The notes under the pieces were generated by a model. It was not told where the DNA came from. It ran no database searches and saw only the letters and a program-made list of their open reading frames with translations. The position numbers and the translations under genes are program-made. Below are positions 48,884-61,629 of a stretch of 64,000 nucleotides of DNA, piece by piece (within the stretch, counting starts at the first letter, position 1; each line of letters starts with the position of its first letter). The DNA comes from Cryptomeria japonica (Eukaryota; Streptophyta; Pinopsida; Cupressales; Cupressaceae). The stretch covers positions 101,476,796 through 101,540,795 of the forward strand of contig NC_081415.1 in the NCBI RefSeq assembly GCF_030272615.1. The letters run 5' to 3'.

Positions 48884-49120
48884 ATCCTTGCCTTAGTTTC
48901 ATATCATTTTCCATGTCCTTATCCTACCAACGTCTTTGAGCATACTTTTAAAGGTCATGGTCCATTTATTTCAAGGTTACTATCTAAACAAAAAGATGCT
49001 TGAGTCCTTCTTCCATCCCCTATCACGTGTCCATCTTCTATTGAAAAAGTCAAAAATAAAAAATAAAAGTGAAAAAAAAAGACAAAAGAAGAAAAATAAA
49101 GAAAAATAATTCGTCCACTG

Positions 49121-49180
49121 GTGAAAACCTGGTAAACAGGTGCCTTGGGCAAGTACCATGATGAAAACCTGGCAAACAGG
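49121..49180 (+). repeat. Duplicated GAAAACCTGGCAAACAGG motif (A)
   Basis: Copies at 49121-49140 and 49161-49180, 40 bp apart, as in B and E1. Confidence 0.75.
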
Positions 49181-49829
49181 CATCATGCGTAATTTATGAA
49201 CTTCTTGCACACTACACTTGGGGGTAGGTTTCCTCTTTCATATCCTATTGCCCTTCATTATCCAATCATACCATGTCATTACCCTTCATATCCTATCATC
49301 CCTCATGTCCAGTTTTCATTTCCACCTTTGATCTTGACAAGGCTGAGGATCATCATGAGAATCATGCATCTTGTTTGCAGTTTTTAGTCTATCATAGCTT
49401 TTGGTCTTTATCCATTTGCTTATTATAACTTTTCATCCATATTCCCTGTCTTATTGCAACTTTCTACAACTATCCTGTATCCTATCCCGACCTTCAGTCC
49501 ATGTCCCTTATCCATTCTTGGTCTTGCTTATCCTATCCATATCTTATCACTATACATACACTCTTTTTCATTCCTTGATCTTGATCTGACATAAGGACAC
49601 AAAATTTAAACATGGTTTCAAACACCTCTTGATATATCCTTCATGCCATGTCACTGATTTACATTGTCATATCCAGTCTCTTGTCCCATCACGCAATAGC
49701 CCTTGAAAATTGCATCCGTGTTGTCTCCATAATAAAAGGCCTTTGTCTTCCCTCTATCCACCATCATTTCAACAAGTCTATTTATTCACCTGTCATATTC
49801 GTTGCCTTGCTAGACACTGGGGGCAAAAT

Positions 49830-50080
49830 CCATAAACATTTAAAAATGTCCTGAAAAAAATAAAAATTGAAAAATGTCCTGAAAAAATCATAAAAATTGA
49901 AAAATGTTCTGAAATAATTCAAAAAAAATAAAAATTGAAAAATGTCCTGAAATAATCCATAAAAATTGCAAAATGTCCTGAAATAATTCAAAAAAAATAA
50001 TTGAAAAATGTCCTGAAGTAATCCAAAAAAGTCAAATAAAGTCCTGAAAAAATGAACAAAAAAATTTCAAAACATTAAAA
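49830..50080 (+). repeat. Short tandem repeat with TGTCCTGAAATAAT core (A)
   Basis: About eight imperfect units of 25-35 bp, alternating A-rich spacers and TGTCCTGAAA cores. Confidence 0.8.
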
Positions 50081-51152
50081 TCCAAAAACACGCATTTTGC
50101 AATAAATAATCCCTCTGTACATAGACAGCTCATTGAGTATACATCCAATGACTCACAATCAAACATTGTGCTTTAATGAAATCATGCGTAAACAGATGAA
50201 CTCTTTCAATCAAACCACACATTCAAACTGATCAAAATTGTCATATCAATCAATCTCAAACTCATTTGTCCTTGTTTATCATGGGTCTTATACAGGGTGT
50301 GGTATACTCGAAACCAGACTGTGTCCTGTCTTAGACAGGGTACCGCATTCCTTGAAACCAGACAGCATGATCATCCTACCAACACTTTCAACTTTTGATA
50401 ATGAAGATCAAGATGTTTGTTTGATTTGTTGGAATTTGTGCATCTTATCTTTTTATTGATTTATCTTTGGCTTCAATTATGTTCCTATGTTGCTCGATGA
50501 TGTCACTGAGTGATTTAGAGTGACCGGGATGGTTCATGATCCTTTTCTTTTTTTTTATTGTGATTGTTGCTTGTCTATGATGTGTCTGTCTTTTGCAAAA
50601 AAGGGTTGCATTTCAGCTCTGGCCTTCAATGCCATGATGCTACGCATCCATTTTGCTACATAAAAATAAAGGTTCTCACCTACAAAGTGCATTACTGAAA
50701 GCAAGTTTTTCTTCATCTATAATTGTCCTCTGTCTCATGTTCTTCTTACTAACACTTCTTCCATCCGGTCGGATAGTCAGTTCGGTCTAGTGCTCCGATA
50801 TCCAAACATACATATTGCATCCTACATCCATTTGGTTAGTACATTTGCATTATATCAAGCATCATATCAAGCATTTTATCCATTTCATATTATAAATGCA
50901 TCAAAAACATAAAAAATACATCCATACATGTTCCACAATGGTACATAAACAGTGCATAAGTCATCCATACATGCAAAATACCATAAGTCATAACATATTT
51001 CATCCCATCATATCGATGCATATCATATCATCTATCACAATAATATCAGAGTACAAAATTGGACTGTCTGTCCTCAGTATGGCCCGCAGGCTGACTACAA
51101 AATGTCAAACTACATCATGTCCACTATCTGTCCTAAACAGCATGTGCCTCTG

Positions 51153-53012
51153 TCACTGGGTGCTCCCTCTATCCTCCTCATCCCTGCCATGTCTTGCAGA
51201 TGATGTCCCTCCTGGTCCTGGCTGTGGTGGTCTCATAGGTCCACTCACCCCCATGCTACTCAATGACCTCCGAGAGCGTGCCCTACTCTCTGTCCTCGAT
51301 CATGCCCGATATGAAGGTGCTCTCTGCTCTAGTGGAACTACACTCTCATATAGTGTCCTCCAATGGTGTATCTCCTCTCCAGTCTCTACCAGCATCTGTC
51401 CTAGCTCCCATACACTGGCATCCCAAATCGACCCAATATACTCAGTGACTCTCTGTCCTTCTCGCTGTGCCTGAGCTACTACTGTGTCTCGAGCCGCTGT
51501 GAGTCTGGCTATCTCCACTCTGAACTGCTCATGCTCTCTCTCTAAAGTCACAATGTGATCTTGCTAACTCGCTATGCTTGCTCGGCACATCTCCATCTCC
51601 TCTGTCCTAGCTGTCTCTAGCTCTATGGGTATGTCTTGTAATGCCTCCTGCTCCCCATCCTCATCTCCGTCCTTGTCATCATTCTCATTTCCATCCTCGC
51701 CATCATCCTCATCTTCGTCCTCATCATCCCCACCATCCTCATCTCTGGCCTTGTCATCCCCCTCATCCTCATCCCCACCCTCATCCTCCTCGTCCTCCTC
51801 ATCTCCCTCCTCCTCTCTTGTGAGTGGGAAGTCCTCCTGTCGCCTCGGTACTGGAATGTCTGGATCTATCAATGGCACTGGCCGTCATTGTCCAAACCAT
51901 CTATCATACTCATCTGTCATCCTAGCGTCCTCCACATCTGATCTCCAATCCCATGGTCTCTGCTATAGCTGTGAGAAGTCAGCATATGCTATGTGTGGCT
52001 GAATCATACTCCCCCACTGACTCATCTCTCTGTGCGTTTGGGCAAAGTGTGCAGTCCTCCTAGGTACATCCTGCCTCTCTCCAAACTGTCATTTGACCCT
52101 CTCTGGTAGGTACATCTCAATCACTCTCTAGCGATTCACTGGTCACCCAATCAGGTACCTCTCCTGTTTGCAATACGGTAGCTCCTCACTGTCATCTGAC
52201 CATCCCGAGCAATCACGATATGGCCTCCATATGACCTCTCTCAGTCTGTCTATCTCATGTCACCAGTACAATATGTATCCAAAAGGACCCTGTCTCAGTG
52301 CTCCACCATAGCAATACACATATGGTCGGTGTGGTACTACCTGTCTCTCTCTCATCGGTCGACATATAGCTATATGCTCAAATGGCCATACCTGTAGTAA
52401 TGTGACTCCATAGCTCAAAGTTTGAACTCCCTGATATGCTATCTGATGCAGCTAGAAATATAGCATAGCTAGTACACATGGTCCCCATGCGTACACTGTC
52501 CCCTCTGTCGCCATCCGCTCTAGCACTCTTCCCCATCCAATAGGGAATCCATGTCCTCCTCTGTCTCCTTCTAGTAGACATGCTATCACCACAACTATCA
52601 CCACATATCGTTGATCATACTCTGATGCCATCGTCTCCCAGCCAATCTCCCTCTCGACGATATCCAGATCATCTGCGTCGCACTCAAACAGTCTGCACAA
52701 CATGTCTCTCCCTATCACTGGGTCATACTCTATCATCTCTCCATGAATCGAAATGTGGAGGATATGCCATACGTCCTCCAGTGTCACTATCGCCTCTCCA
52801 GTCGCCAGATGGAATGAGGAGGTCTCCGAATGCCATCGCTCGGCCAGTGCGGTAAGCAGTCCTGTGTTTTCCCTAATCTTGGGCATGAATGTGACATAGT
52901 ATATCCCCAGTCCTACTAAAGTATCTCTCTCTATGCTCCTAGGTCTATGTCGTAGCATGAAGCAATCTGGTCGGTTCTCCCGCATGATCAACGGATACTG
53001 TCGACTCTGCAT
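51153..53012 (-). pseudogene. Plant mobile domain (PMD/MAIN-like) gene, antisense in element A
   Basis: Start ATG 53012, stop TGA 51153-51155: 619 codons in one frame, like B. By eye about 85 percent of the first 187 residues equal B. It keeps ERWHSETSSFHL, GFPIGWGRVLERM, PYVYCYGGALRQGPFGY, the acidic run (EEDEEDEGGDEDEGDD) and the coiled coil. In-frame stops: TAG at 52452-52454 and three other TAG where B has CAG, plus five TGA at the same places as B. Transcription would run against the element, with its promoter between the PMD start and the 3' LTR. Confidence 0.85.
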
Positions 53013-53818
53013 CACAATTGGGGCACATTTTTGTCAGTTTTAGGGTTTGCTCCTACGGGTTGCATTTCCTCATTTTCATGTTCAAATCAAGGTGTTTTTC
53101 ATCTAATCTGACCTATCCTATCATTATCCCCCCTTTCCAGATCATTTGCATGTCATTTTGACCAAAATTAGGGTTTCCAATGCACACTTGCGCCTGTGTC
53201 AAGGAACCTGCGCCTGTGTCAGGTAACCTATGCCTGTGTCTCCCTACACAAGTGCAGAAGACCTCACACAAGTGCAGGATTCTCCCTACACAAGCGCAAA
53301 AGTTAGTTTCTGCATTTTCTGTGGGCCCCGCAATGTCTCACAAGCAATCAAAATTCATGAAATTGAAAATATGGGTTTTTGAGATCCATACCACTGCTCT
53401 CGCGTCGTTCGATCATCTGAATGTGCGTACACATTCCCTGAGGTGATCTTCCATTGGAATGTTCTCTATCTCTCTGCAAGTGTCCTTGTCCAGAGCAACA
53501 AATTCTCCTCTTTGTCTAGTGCAAATGAGCAATTTTCACTCTCTTGGTCTCATTTATAGCTCTTTGTCAATGCATAGATGGACGTGCATCCTCTCCATCT
53601 TATGTTGGTTGTGGTCTTTTGCACCTTAAATTGCTTGTCCTTCCTGCATCCGATATCCGATTGTCAGTCCGTTCGATCCTATCATCTTTATCGATCAATT
53701 GGCCTCTTTTTTGTATGTTTCTGGCCAATTCCTCGAGGGGGCATGCATATGTCATTGTCAGCGTCCAGGGCATTTTCATTATTGTTCTTTGAAACAATGC
53801 TTAAAATCGCATTGTCTC
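53013..53818 (-). promoter_or_regulatory. Region between antisense PMD gene and 3' LTR of A
   Basis: About 800 bp upstream of the PMD start. At 53185-53310 three TGCGCCTGTGTC-type words are followed by three ACACAAGTGCAG-type words, an imperfect fold-back. Candidate promoter or leader of the PMD gene; no clear TATA box. Confidence 0.45.
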
Positions 53819-53832
53819 AAAGAGGGGCAAAA
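53819..53832 (+). other. Polypurine tract of element A
   Basis: AAAGAGGGGCAAAA directly before the 3' LTR, as in B and E1. Confidence 0.88.
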
Positions 53833-55392
53833 TGTAGACACCTAAAAATGGTCAACGCTTGCGGAATCATACTTTAACATTTGCGCATTGCCTCATTTTA
53901 GGTTTTTGCATCGCATTAACATGTTCTCCTATGTCACACACTTGGTCTTTATCATTTGTGAGCATCGAGTCATTCTTCTACATTCTTCATTCGTCTCGCT
54001 CTCAAATTTGGTCTTGTCGACAACACTCTCCAGTCATGATTTTGATCGATCTTATCCTATCGCATCAATGTGCGTGCTCATTTGTCATCATTTTGGACAT
54101 CGTCAATCCTAATTAGGGTTTTGTCCTCTTATCAATCTTGTAGATTTGTGATCGATTTGTCATTGATCATTGTCCTCTTATTAATCTTATCGATTTGTCA
54201 TCAATCTTTATCATTTTCAATCTTGTTGTTTTGCGATCGATTTGTCATTAGTCATTGTCATGTTCGATCTTGTCATTTTGCGATCGATTTGTCATCGATT
54301 GTGGTCATTTTCAATTTTGTCATCTTGCAATTTATTTTGTCATCAATCCTTGTCCTCTTGTCAATTCTTGTCATTTTGCGATCGATTTGTCATCGATCGT
54401 TCTCGGTCTCAATTATGTCAATTTGGATCAATTTGTCATTGTTCCTCGTCAATTGGCATATTTATCAATCAATCATTTAATCAAAATCATGATTGATATC
54501 AATTATCTTCAATCAAGACCTAATTGTCATTCTCATTGCTAATTCATCTTCTAGGGTTTCATGATTTAATCATTTAACCTTGTCTGTCATTTCTTCCTCT
54601 AGGATTAAATAATTAATTATTTATCCTAAGTCTTTGTGTCACAATTAAATGTTCATTTAATTAGCTAATTATTCCTCTTTGTAAATTAATTAATAAATGA
54701 AAGATTATTAATTAATTTACCTAATTCCTAATTTCATCATTTATTAATTCCTAATTTTCCTAATTCCTCCTATTTTCTAATTTTTCTAATTTCTTAATTC
54801 TTAATTTCAATTTCCTCCTATTTCTCTCCTAAATTCATGGAAATGACATGTCAGTTTGTCATAATTTTGTCATAATTTGTCATAAATTATCAATCAACAA
54901 ATTTTGCATAGAAAGTGCATAATTTGTCATAATTTGTCATAATTGACATAATTGATTTGCAATTTCCATTTGAATTGAATCATGCTAATCTTGTCATCTC
55001 TCCAATTCTTCTATAAATTGGATAAATTTCTTCAATCAAACCCCTTGATTCTTAATCCCTAATCAGACTATCGAATTTCTAATAACTTTGTCAAATCACA
55101 CTTCTAGTACTCTTGATCAAAAATCTTGTCTACTTGCTTTCAATCATGTATGTGCACTTGTAGGTGAGATCCACAATCAAACCATTTGAAGAGGAAAGAA
55201 GAACAATGGAGCCGCATGAAGGAGCATTCAAATCACATCTTTGGTTTGCATAATCTTTGCTTTTGAATGTTTTTATTTCATGTCTCTATTGAATGTGTTT
55301 AGGATTAGATCATTGCAATGAATGCTTTTGTGATTGAGCTATTATGTTTTGAATATTGTTTTGTGATGATTTCCTATTTCCTAACCCATACA
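53833..55392 (+). repeat. 3' LTR of element A
   Basis: 1560 bp, TGTAGACACC to CCATACA. The last dozen bases differ slightly from the 5' LTR (CTAACCCATACA against CTATGCTACA). The end is confirmed by the CCTTC duplication that follows. Confidence 0.9.
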
Positions 55393-58070
55393 CCTTCCTT
55401 TATCTTAATTTGATAAAAAACTCATTCTTTGTTAATTCTTTTGCCTAATTTCACTCCTTGCGGTATTCTCCCTTGATAGACTATCAGTGGTTGAACAAAC
55501 ATGATAGACATTACACAAATCACATCACTAGGGCTAGTTATATCAACCATCAAAATGACCACATGACACTTTCTCAAAAATACAAGTTACTTCTGTCAAG
55601 TCCAATAAAAAGAAGAAAAAATGCCGGCAATTGAAAAATTTTAAAACTAGAAACATGGCAAGTGCCATAGTTCATATAAAAGAAACATGAATTTTAGTGG
55701 TCTTCTCTTCATAAACAAAATAAACAAAAAGAAAGTCCTAGCCCCAGTGTCACAATATACTCTTCAAAGAAAATCAAAATTAATGTTGAATCAAACTCGA
55801 AACAAGATGACCATTCTAGCCATGCTATAGGGAGTAACCGCAGCACATCACCCAAGATCACGCGTCCTGAGTGTGTTAGGAAGTGAATATTAGACTCTTG
55901 AGATTTTAGATTCTTTAAAATCCTTTATCAATCTATGAAATACATTCTTATACGCAAGAGATCACATTCATTTTTATAAATCATGTTCCATTTTTTTAAC
56001 CTCACGTGCTAACTATTTCAAGCAACACTTTCCGATATAATCCACTATCTATTTAGGGTTATTAACATCCTTAATTATATCTAACAGGTGATTGCACTAA
56101 CTCTACCATTCTCCATCCATTCCCCTTGGACTTCCATTAATTATCTTAATATGCTAAGCCCTAACTCAATGTTACATGGTAGCTTCAAGCATTGACATTT
56201 TCATGTCTTACATGCACGATTAATAGTTTGGTACAAAATTGACACTTGTTTACTTGGAATCTCTTAGGATCAGTATAATATAATCATATAATTTTACTAG
56301 GGACATCATTTGTTTTTCTTAGCATCTTATGCCAACTCCTTGTATTTTCACCTCCAATATTCACTTGCCTTCCATAGGTAGAAGCTTGTTGCCAAAATTA
56401 CTAACACTTATGGTTAAGAGCCATTTGGGGTGGAATTATTGTCAAGTAAGATAAAAAACGGTTGACAACAATTTCAACCCACACATTTCATGACATAATT
56501 CAAACAACTCAAAGAGTGGACTTATTCTCTTCTACTTTACTTATTCACTTTGAAACCAAGGGGGTGTGCACTTGAAAAGTGGCCAACACCCATCCTTTTA
56601 ATTAAAAATTTAGTAAAAAGGGAAGTTATCTCATTCCATATTACTTATTTATATTTACTTACTAGTCAAATCTGGCATATCACACCTTCGATCTCTTCAA
56701 TCTAAATAAACCATCTTACCAGCCTAATATCCAGCTACCCATGTACGGTATAATATAAGGATGTCCAATAATCACCAATGTCTTAGGACTCCCGTAACCT
56801 TCCTATTTCTCCCTTTGCTAACCACATAATTGGTTCCTTATCAATGTTCTCATAAAATATTTTATACTGCCAACTAATTCTCATTAACACTTTAGTATTA
56901 TATTTATTTATACAATCTTTCCATAAGCCATTTCTATCAGCATGTTCTTCACTGGTACCTAATGGCTAACCATGATTGGGTTGCACTTTGCTTCTTAGTT
57001 TCTAAACAACATCTAGTTACACATTCCTAGATTATAGGATCCTAATACTTTTACACTCCTTGTACTTCAATGGGGATCTTTTGTTTGATTCTCACATCAA
57101 CTCTACTCTCTCTTTCATTTTCTACTTTTTCCAAGATTATCTTCCCATAAAGGAACTAGTTGAGGTTTTACTTTCTTGTTCTCCTAATTATATAACCATG
57201 GATGAACTTAGGGTTTATTGTAAATACATGTTTTTACCCAAGAAGTTCATGCCTCCTTTCTCCTTATTTAACTCACCTATAGTATTACTAGGGTTCTCTG
57301 ATCAAGGGGATTGTCATACATCAGTTTAGTTCTTACGTTCAAGGTTATCCAACTCTAGCTTCACTATATTGCTACAAACATTGTCTAACAAATGTTCTTA
57401 ATAATAAATCTAACATGTCCGCATTCTTAAGGTTACTAGTCATTAGGATAGGCTAATGATTCTATCTAAGCTAAGAGCTCCTTTTAACTCTTCTTCATTT
57501 ATATCTTCTATGGCGACCTTGATCTTTTAAACCATCATAATTTTCACATAACTTAAAATTTTAATTTATCTCGTTTATGGTGCCTCCATCTAAGGTCTAT
57601 TTATCTCATTTGATTTGCCATGTCAAGAACATATCTCGATGGATGGCATTCTTTTAGTTATCATCAAGAGTATTTTATTGAAAAATTAACTCCTCATACT
57701 TGATTTGATTAGGGCAGTTATTGAGTTTTAGGTTCCAATTGAATGGTAACCTCGTAGGTACAAAAGGGTCTAATTTTTCATTAATAGACACCGAAATTAC
57801 TTCATATGAATAAATAGTTGAATATTTCACAGCCTTTGGGATTTTATTTAAGCCATAAATATTATGACTTAATGAGTTCAAACTTCAGGTTTTTTTGTGA
57901 CCCTTGGAACCCCTTGAATTGATATATATTGATCTATTGATCCACAAGCATTTTCACTTATGTTTCACTTTGTTATTTCACAAGTTTTCACCTAGGTGTT
58001 ATACTTCAAGCCATAGTTTGATTTCGACTAAGTTATGAATGTAGCCCATGTTCACCAGTGTATGAACCTA
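55393..58070 (-). other. Interior of element C, part next to its 5' LTR
   Basis: Begins with CCTTC, the right target-site copy of A. On the minus strand an open stretch of about 60 codons lies near 56770-56960 (with SWQYKIFYENIDKEPIMWL), and another short frame at 57881-57675. Neither resembles gag, pol or any family I know. Otherwise nothing is supported. Confidence 0.45.
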
Positions 58071-58084
58071 GGGCTCTGATACCA
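58071..58084 (-). other. Primer-binding site of element C, initiator tRNA-Met
   Basis: Minus strand TGGTATCAGAGCCC, three bases from the LTR at 58088. This fixes the orientation of element C. Confidence 0.85.
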
Positions 58085-59218
58085 AAATGTCATGCCCAAA
58101 ATTTAGGGCAAAACACAACCGACAAATTTTTTTTTAAAACACATAATTACATGCATTCATTCGCTTTAAATAGTTGTGACAACTTAACAAGTTGTTCCAG
58201 ACAAAATCTTAATTGCTATTAAATACTAACATGACAATTTTGATAATTTCTATTATCAAGTGGAGCAAACAAGTTTCATGAGGGAGTTATTAAATACTCT
58301 CGAAGGTCCCTTTCTTTTCAGTTGCGTCTTATTAATACTTAAATAGATTCTTTTCTACTAAATAGTTTTTAATAAATTTACTTGGTTCAACATCAATTAT
58401 TTAATGAATATCAAGCTCCCATCATCCTGTTAATACACCCTTTCTTAATAATTTAATTAAACTGCGGGGTGCTATTTGAGTTAATTTTATTATCACATCA
58501 AATTTAGACAAAAGATTGATTTAATTCATCACTCTCTAAATAATTATCGAAGATCTAATTAATCTCCAACTGGGGCCCTTCGATTAATTTTAGGAATTAG
58601 TTGAATTAGTCCAAGCACATAGTTTTATAGATGTCTATATTTTATTTTACCTAATTAAAAGTAGTGTATACTAATTCGACTAAAAGAATCAATTAAACCC
58701 ATAACGAACATCGTTCTATAGGATTAAATCTCTAAAACTTATATTTTAGTTGGTCTGAAAATATTTCCTCTCAGCTATAACCAACTTACCAACTTTGACC
58801 TAAAACTCCTTAGAAGATTTAACTTCCTAAGAAATTCAAATGTTAAACATCTCCCCTTTTATATATATTTGCCCACCTAAACATTAAAGGCGTATTTAGA
58901 TTATTAAAATATTTAATCTACATTTGCCCTTTTTCATTATATTTACCGGTTTATTTAACAATTTATCAAAGTACCAACGTTTTAAATAGACCATCATATT
59001 ATGGCCAATTTGTACATTCATTTTAATAACCACATATATATTCACCTATATAAAAAAGAAAACAATTTATTTTTTTCTATATTAAACAATGCCATATCGC
59101 TTAACCTGTATATTTTTAAAAAATATAGAAACCCTAATCCTTTTTTTTGTTAAATTGTTATAAATGGCCCCATTATTTATCTATTTCATTCTTTATTGTT
59201 ATTATATCCTTTCAAATA

Positions 59219-59241
59219 CCCTAACCCAAATTGGGTTAGGG
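59219..59241. promoter_or_regulatory. Telo-box palindrome in the right C LTR
   Basis: The same perfect CCCTAACCCAA-A-TTGGGTTAGGG as in the left LTR. Confidence 0.5.
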
Positions 59242-59380
59242 TTTCAAATTTTTTTTATTTGATGCAGGTCCGAGCGACTAACAATGGCGATGGCTGAACA
59301 ACTAAGTGGGGAGGGAGAGGCCGAGGGTTAACGGGTCAGCGGCAGGCGTCTCAGGGGTACCACTATGGTGGCAAACCCGA

Positions 59381-59660
59381 GCGCCATCACTATGGAACCA
59401 CACTGGCGACGCTCCCGGGTGCCGCTCACTGTGGATACCATAGTGGCGACGCTCGTGGGCGCCGCTCACTGTGGATACCACAGTGGCGACGCTCGCGAGT
59501 GCCGCTCACTGTGGATACCACAGTGGTGATGCTCTCGGGTGCTGCTCACTGTGGATACCACAGTGGCGACGCTCTCGGGCGCCGCTCACTGTGGATACCA
59601 CAGTGGCGACATCCCTGCGTGCCGCTCACTGTGGAAACCATAGTGGTGGCGATCCTAGGT
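59381..59660. repeat. GC-rich 40-bp minisatellite, six units (right C LTR)
   Basis: GCCGCTCACT-type words at 59421, 59461, 59501, 59541, 59581 and 59621, exactly 40 bp apart, with the CACTGTGG-ATA-CCACAGTG hairpin. Confidence 0.9.
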
Positions 59661-61629
59661 CGCACCTCAAACCCTTGCCCCTTGTTGGTATTTTATATAT
59701 TATTATTTTTTTGTTCCTTTTTTTAATTTTCTTATTTTTATTTACCTTTTTAATTAAAATAATACATTTATATATATATATATATATATCTATATATATA
59801 TATTTATTTATATATATATTCACCAATAAGCTAAAAGTGTTGATATATATTTAAACTAAAATTTATAAATAAATATATATTTAGATACATATATATTTAT
59901 TTATATGCTTATGTTTTGGAATTCTCGTTAATTTCTGAGTTTCTAAAGTAAATAAATACGCTAACTAAATAAAGGTTTTCTTTAAAAAAAAATAAGAAGT
60001 TAGTTGCATTAGATATACTTAGAACTATATTTTTAGAATTTATTCATTTCCATTAAATCTGATTAACTATAGGATTTATTTCTGCATTAAATAATGTCTG
60101 AGTATACAACAACCATCCAAAAGACAAATTTTAATGAAATAAGCAGCAACCATAGAGGAATGAAATTTCTTTAAATCGTTTTGCTCATTTAATCATAGGA
60201 TTACATTCTCTATAACTAAGTAATTTACAGTATTCAATAATTGAAACAAATTCATATAAATGGCGTAAATCGGTCATTTTAACAGCAAGTAAATGTTTTA
60301 TTAGTTAATTTAAAACTTAGAGATTTGCATAGAAAATAGTCTAATTTTTATTTTCAAAATAAACATTCATGCAAGCATTAAAATTTTAAGAACGATGCGA
60401 ACTGATACTCAACCGAATCCTTTCATTCATGCAATTTTAAATTTATAGAAATAATGCATTGTTTTAAGGCATTTTCAGAATACAATAAAGACATTATTAC
60501 AAGAGGGCGAAATACCCAAACTAGTCCTTCATTCCTATTATATGAGGACTTCCGATAAATTAGCTACATCTTCTTTCCTAAATGGGTACAATCTATAGTT
60601 ACCTTTTACATTTCTGCACTTATAATATCAGTTACTCCATTTCCAAATCTTTTTCTACAAACAATTAAACTAGCAACTTCTATTTGTCCCTTTTCTTTTT
60701 CTTTCCCTTCAACTACCTGCAAATAAATCATTTCTATGACCATGGAGTGCTCACCTCCCAGCCTAGGCTAACTAGTAGCCACCCCTGAGCTTGGAGAACC
60801 AAGCCCTAGACAGACAACAAACATGCAAACACAAAAGACAGAAAAATACATAACTCAAACACAACCCCAACTCGGGCTACACTGCACCACACATTGGTGA
60901 TGTCTTTTCAAGGGTGGTAGTGGACCCCCAATGCATAAACAAGCCATCCTTATGACCCCCAATGCATAAACAAGCCATGCAGCAAGGGTCACATGAATTC
61001 CCTTGTGATCGCTCTCATAACAAGAGTCTCTCACTCGAGGGCTGTCACTTCTACCACCCACAAGATCCTCCTCTCTCCCAAGAGTAGGAGATCCTGATTA
61101 CTCCCAAACACACATACAAAGTATAAACAAATTTCCAAATAAATCTCCAAGAGAACATGCACGAAAAATAAATATTTTTCACAAACATTACTTACTAACA
61201 CATGCAATAAGAAATCCATTATGTGATGAATACAATCAACCTTAATCTGCCCAAAGGTAGGTTAGTTTTGTTGTGGATGAGCAGCCCAATTCCACGGTTC
61301 TTCCCTTTCTACCCTTAGCTAAAATTTTCAAACCAAATTCATTCTTTTTCTTTACAAAATTCTTTTTGTCTCCAAAAATGGAGAGTGGGTGATTACCGTC
61401 AAATTTTCCAATTCTTTCTTAAGAAGCTCATTCTCTGGGTTCTCACAAGTTTCTAAGAACCCAAAAAAGAAAGTAAAGCAAAATGGGAAAAAGACTCTCC
61501 TTCAAAAAGGAAAAAATCTCAATTAGATTTAAACTGATATTTTTCAATTTTCGCACAACTCAAAAAAGCCAATTTTCAAAGTGTCAAAAAGGTCTCTAAA
61601 AAGTAGAAACTTGCCTAAAATTACCCCTA

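Larger units (their letters stand above)
48884..51152 (+). other. 3' untranslated region of element A
   Basis: No gene. Contains the duplicated GAAAACCTGG motif (49121-49180), pyrimidine-rich sequence, TGTCCTGAAA tandem repeats (49830-50080) and the GAAACCAGAC block (50299-50370), in the same order as in E1 and B. Confidence 0.6.
42378..55392 (+). mobile_element. Element A: complete pol-less LTR retrotransposon related to B
   Basis: 13,015 bp, flanked by the perfect 5-bp duplication CCTTC (42373-42377 and 55393-55397), inserted in the interior of element C. In order: 5' LTR, tRNA-Trp primer-binding site, 2-kb leader, a sense ORF of about 955 codons, 3' untranslated region, antisense PMD gene, polypurine tract, 3' LTR. 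LTRs, primer site, polypurine tract, leader and 3' region all match B, yet gag, protease, reverse transcriptase, RNase H and integrase are absent. It would depend on a B-like partner for copying. Confidence 0.92.
36849..61629 (-). mobile_element. Element C: large LTR retrotransposon with long LTRs, interior mostly non-coding
   Basis: Near-identical sequence at 36849-40441 and 58088-61629 marks two LTRs. The element is read on the minus strand: tRNA-Met primer-binding site at 58071-58084, polypurine tract at 41512-41523. Without nested element A the interior is about 3.55 kb, and no gag or pol is recognised. Very long LTRs with a non-coding interior is the LARD pattern, a non-autonomous class. 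The 5' LTR is cut at 61629. Left flank is ATTGA (36844-36848); its partner is not visible. Confidence 0.8.
58088..61629 (-). repeat. 5' LTR of element C, truncated
   Basis: Matches 36849-40441 almost base for base, then stops after TTACCCCT at 61628. It lacks about 180 bp near 60925 (present at about 39603-39765 in the left copy, with small rearranged repeats at the join) and has two extra 40-bp minisatellite units. Confidence 0.88.

Noticed and set aside
51574-52002. 142-codon plus-strand Ser/Pro-rich frame
   Set aside because: It is the reverse side of the Asp/Glu run of the antisense PMD gene.
57060-57329. 89-codon plus-strand frame in the interior of element C
   Set aside because: No ATG near its start (it opens with TTG), no family likeness, and it is antisense to the element.
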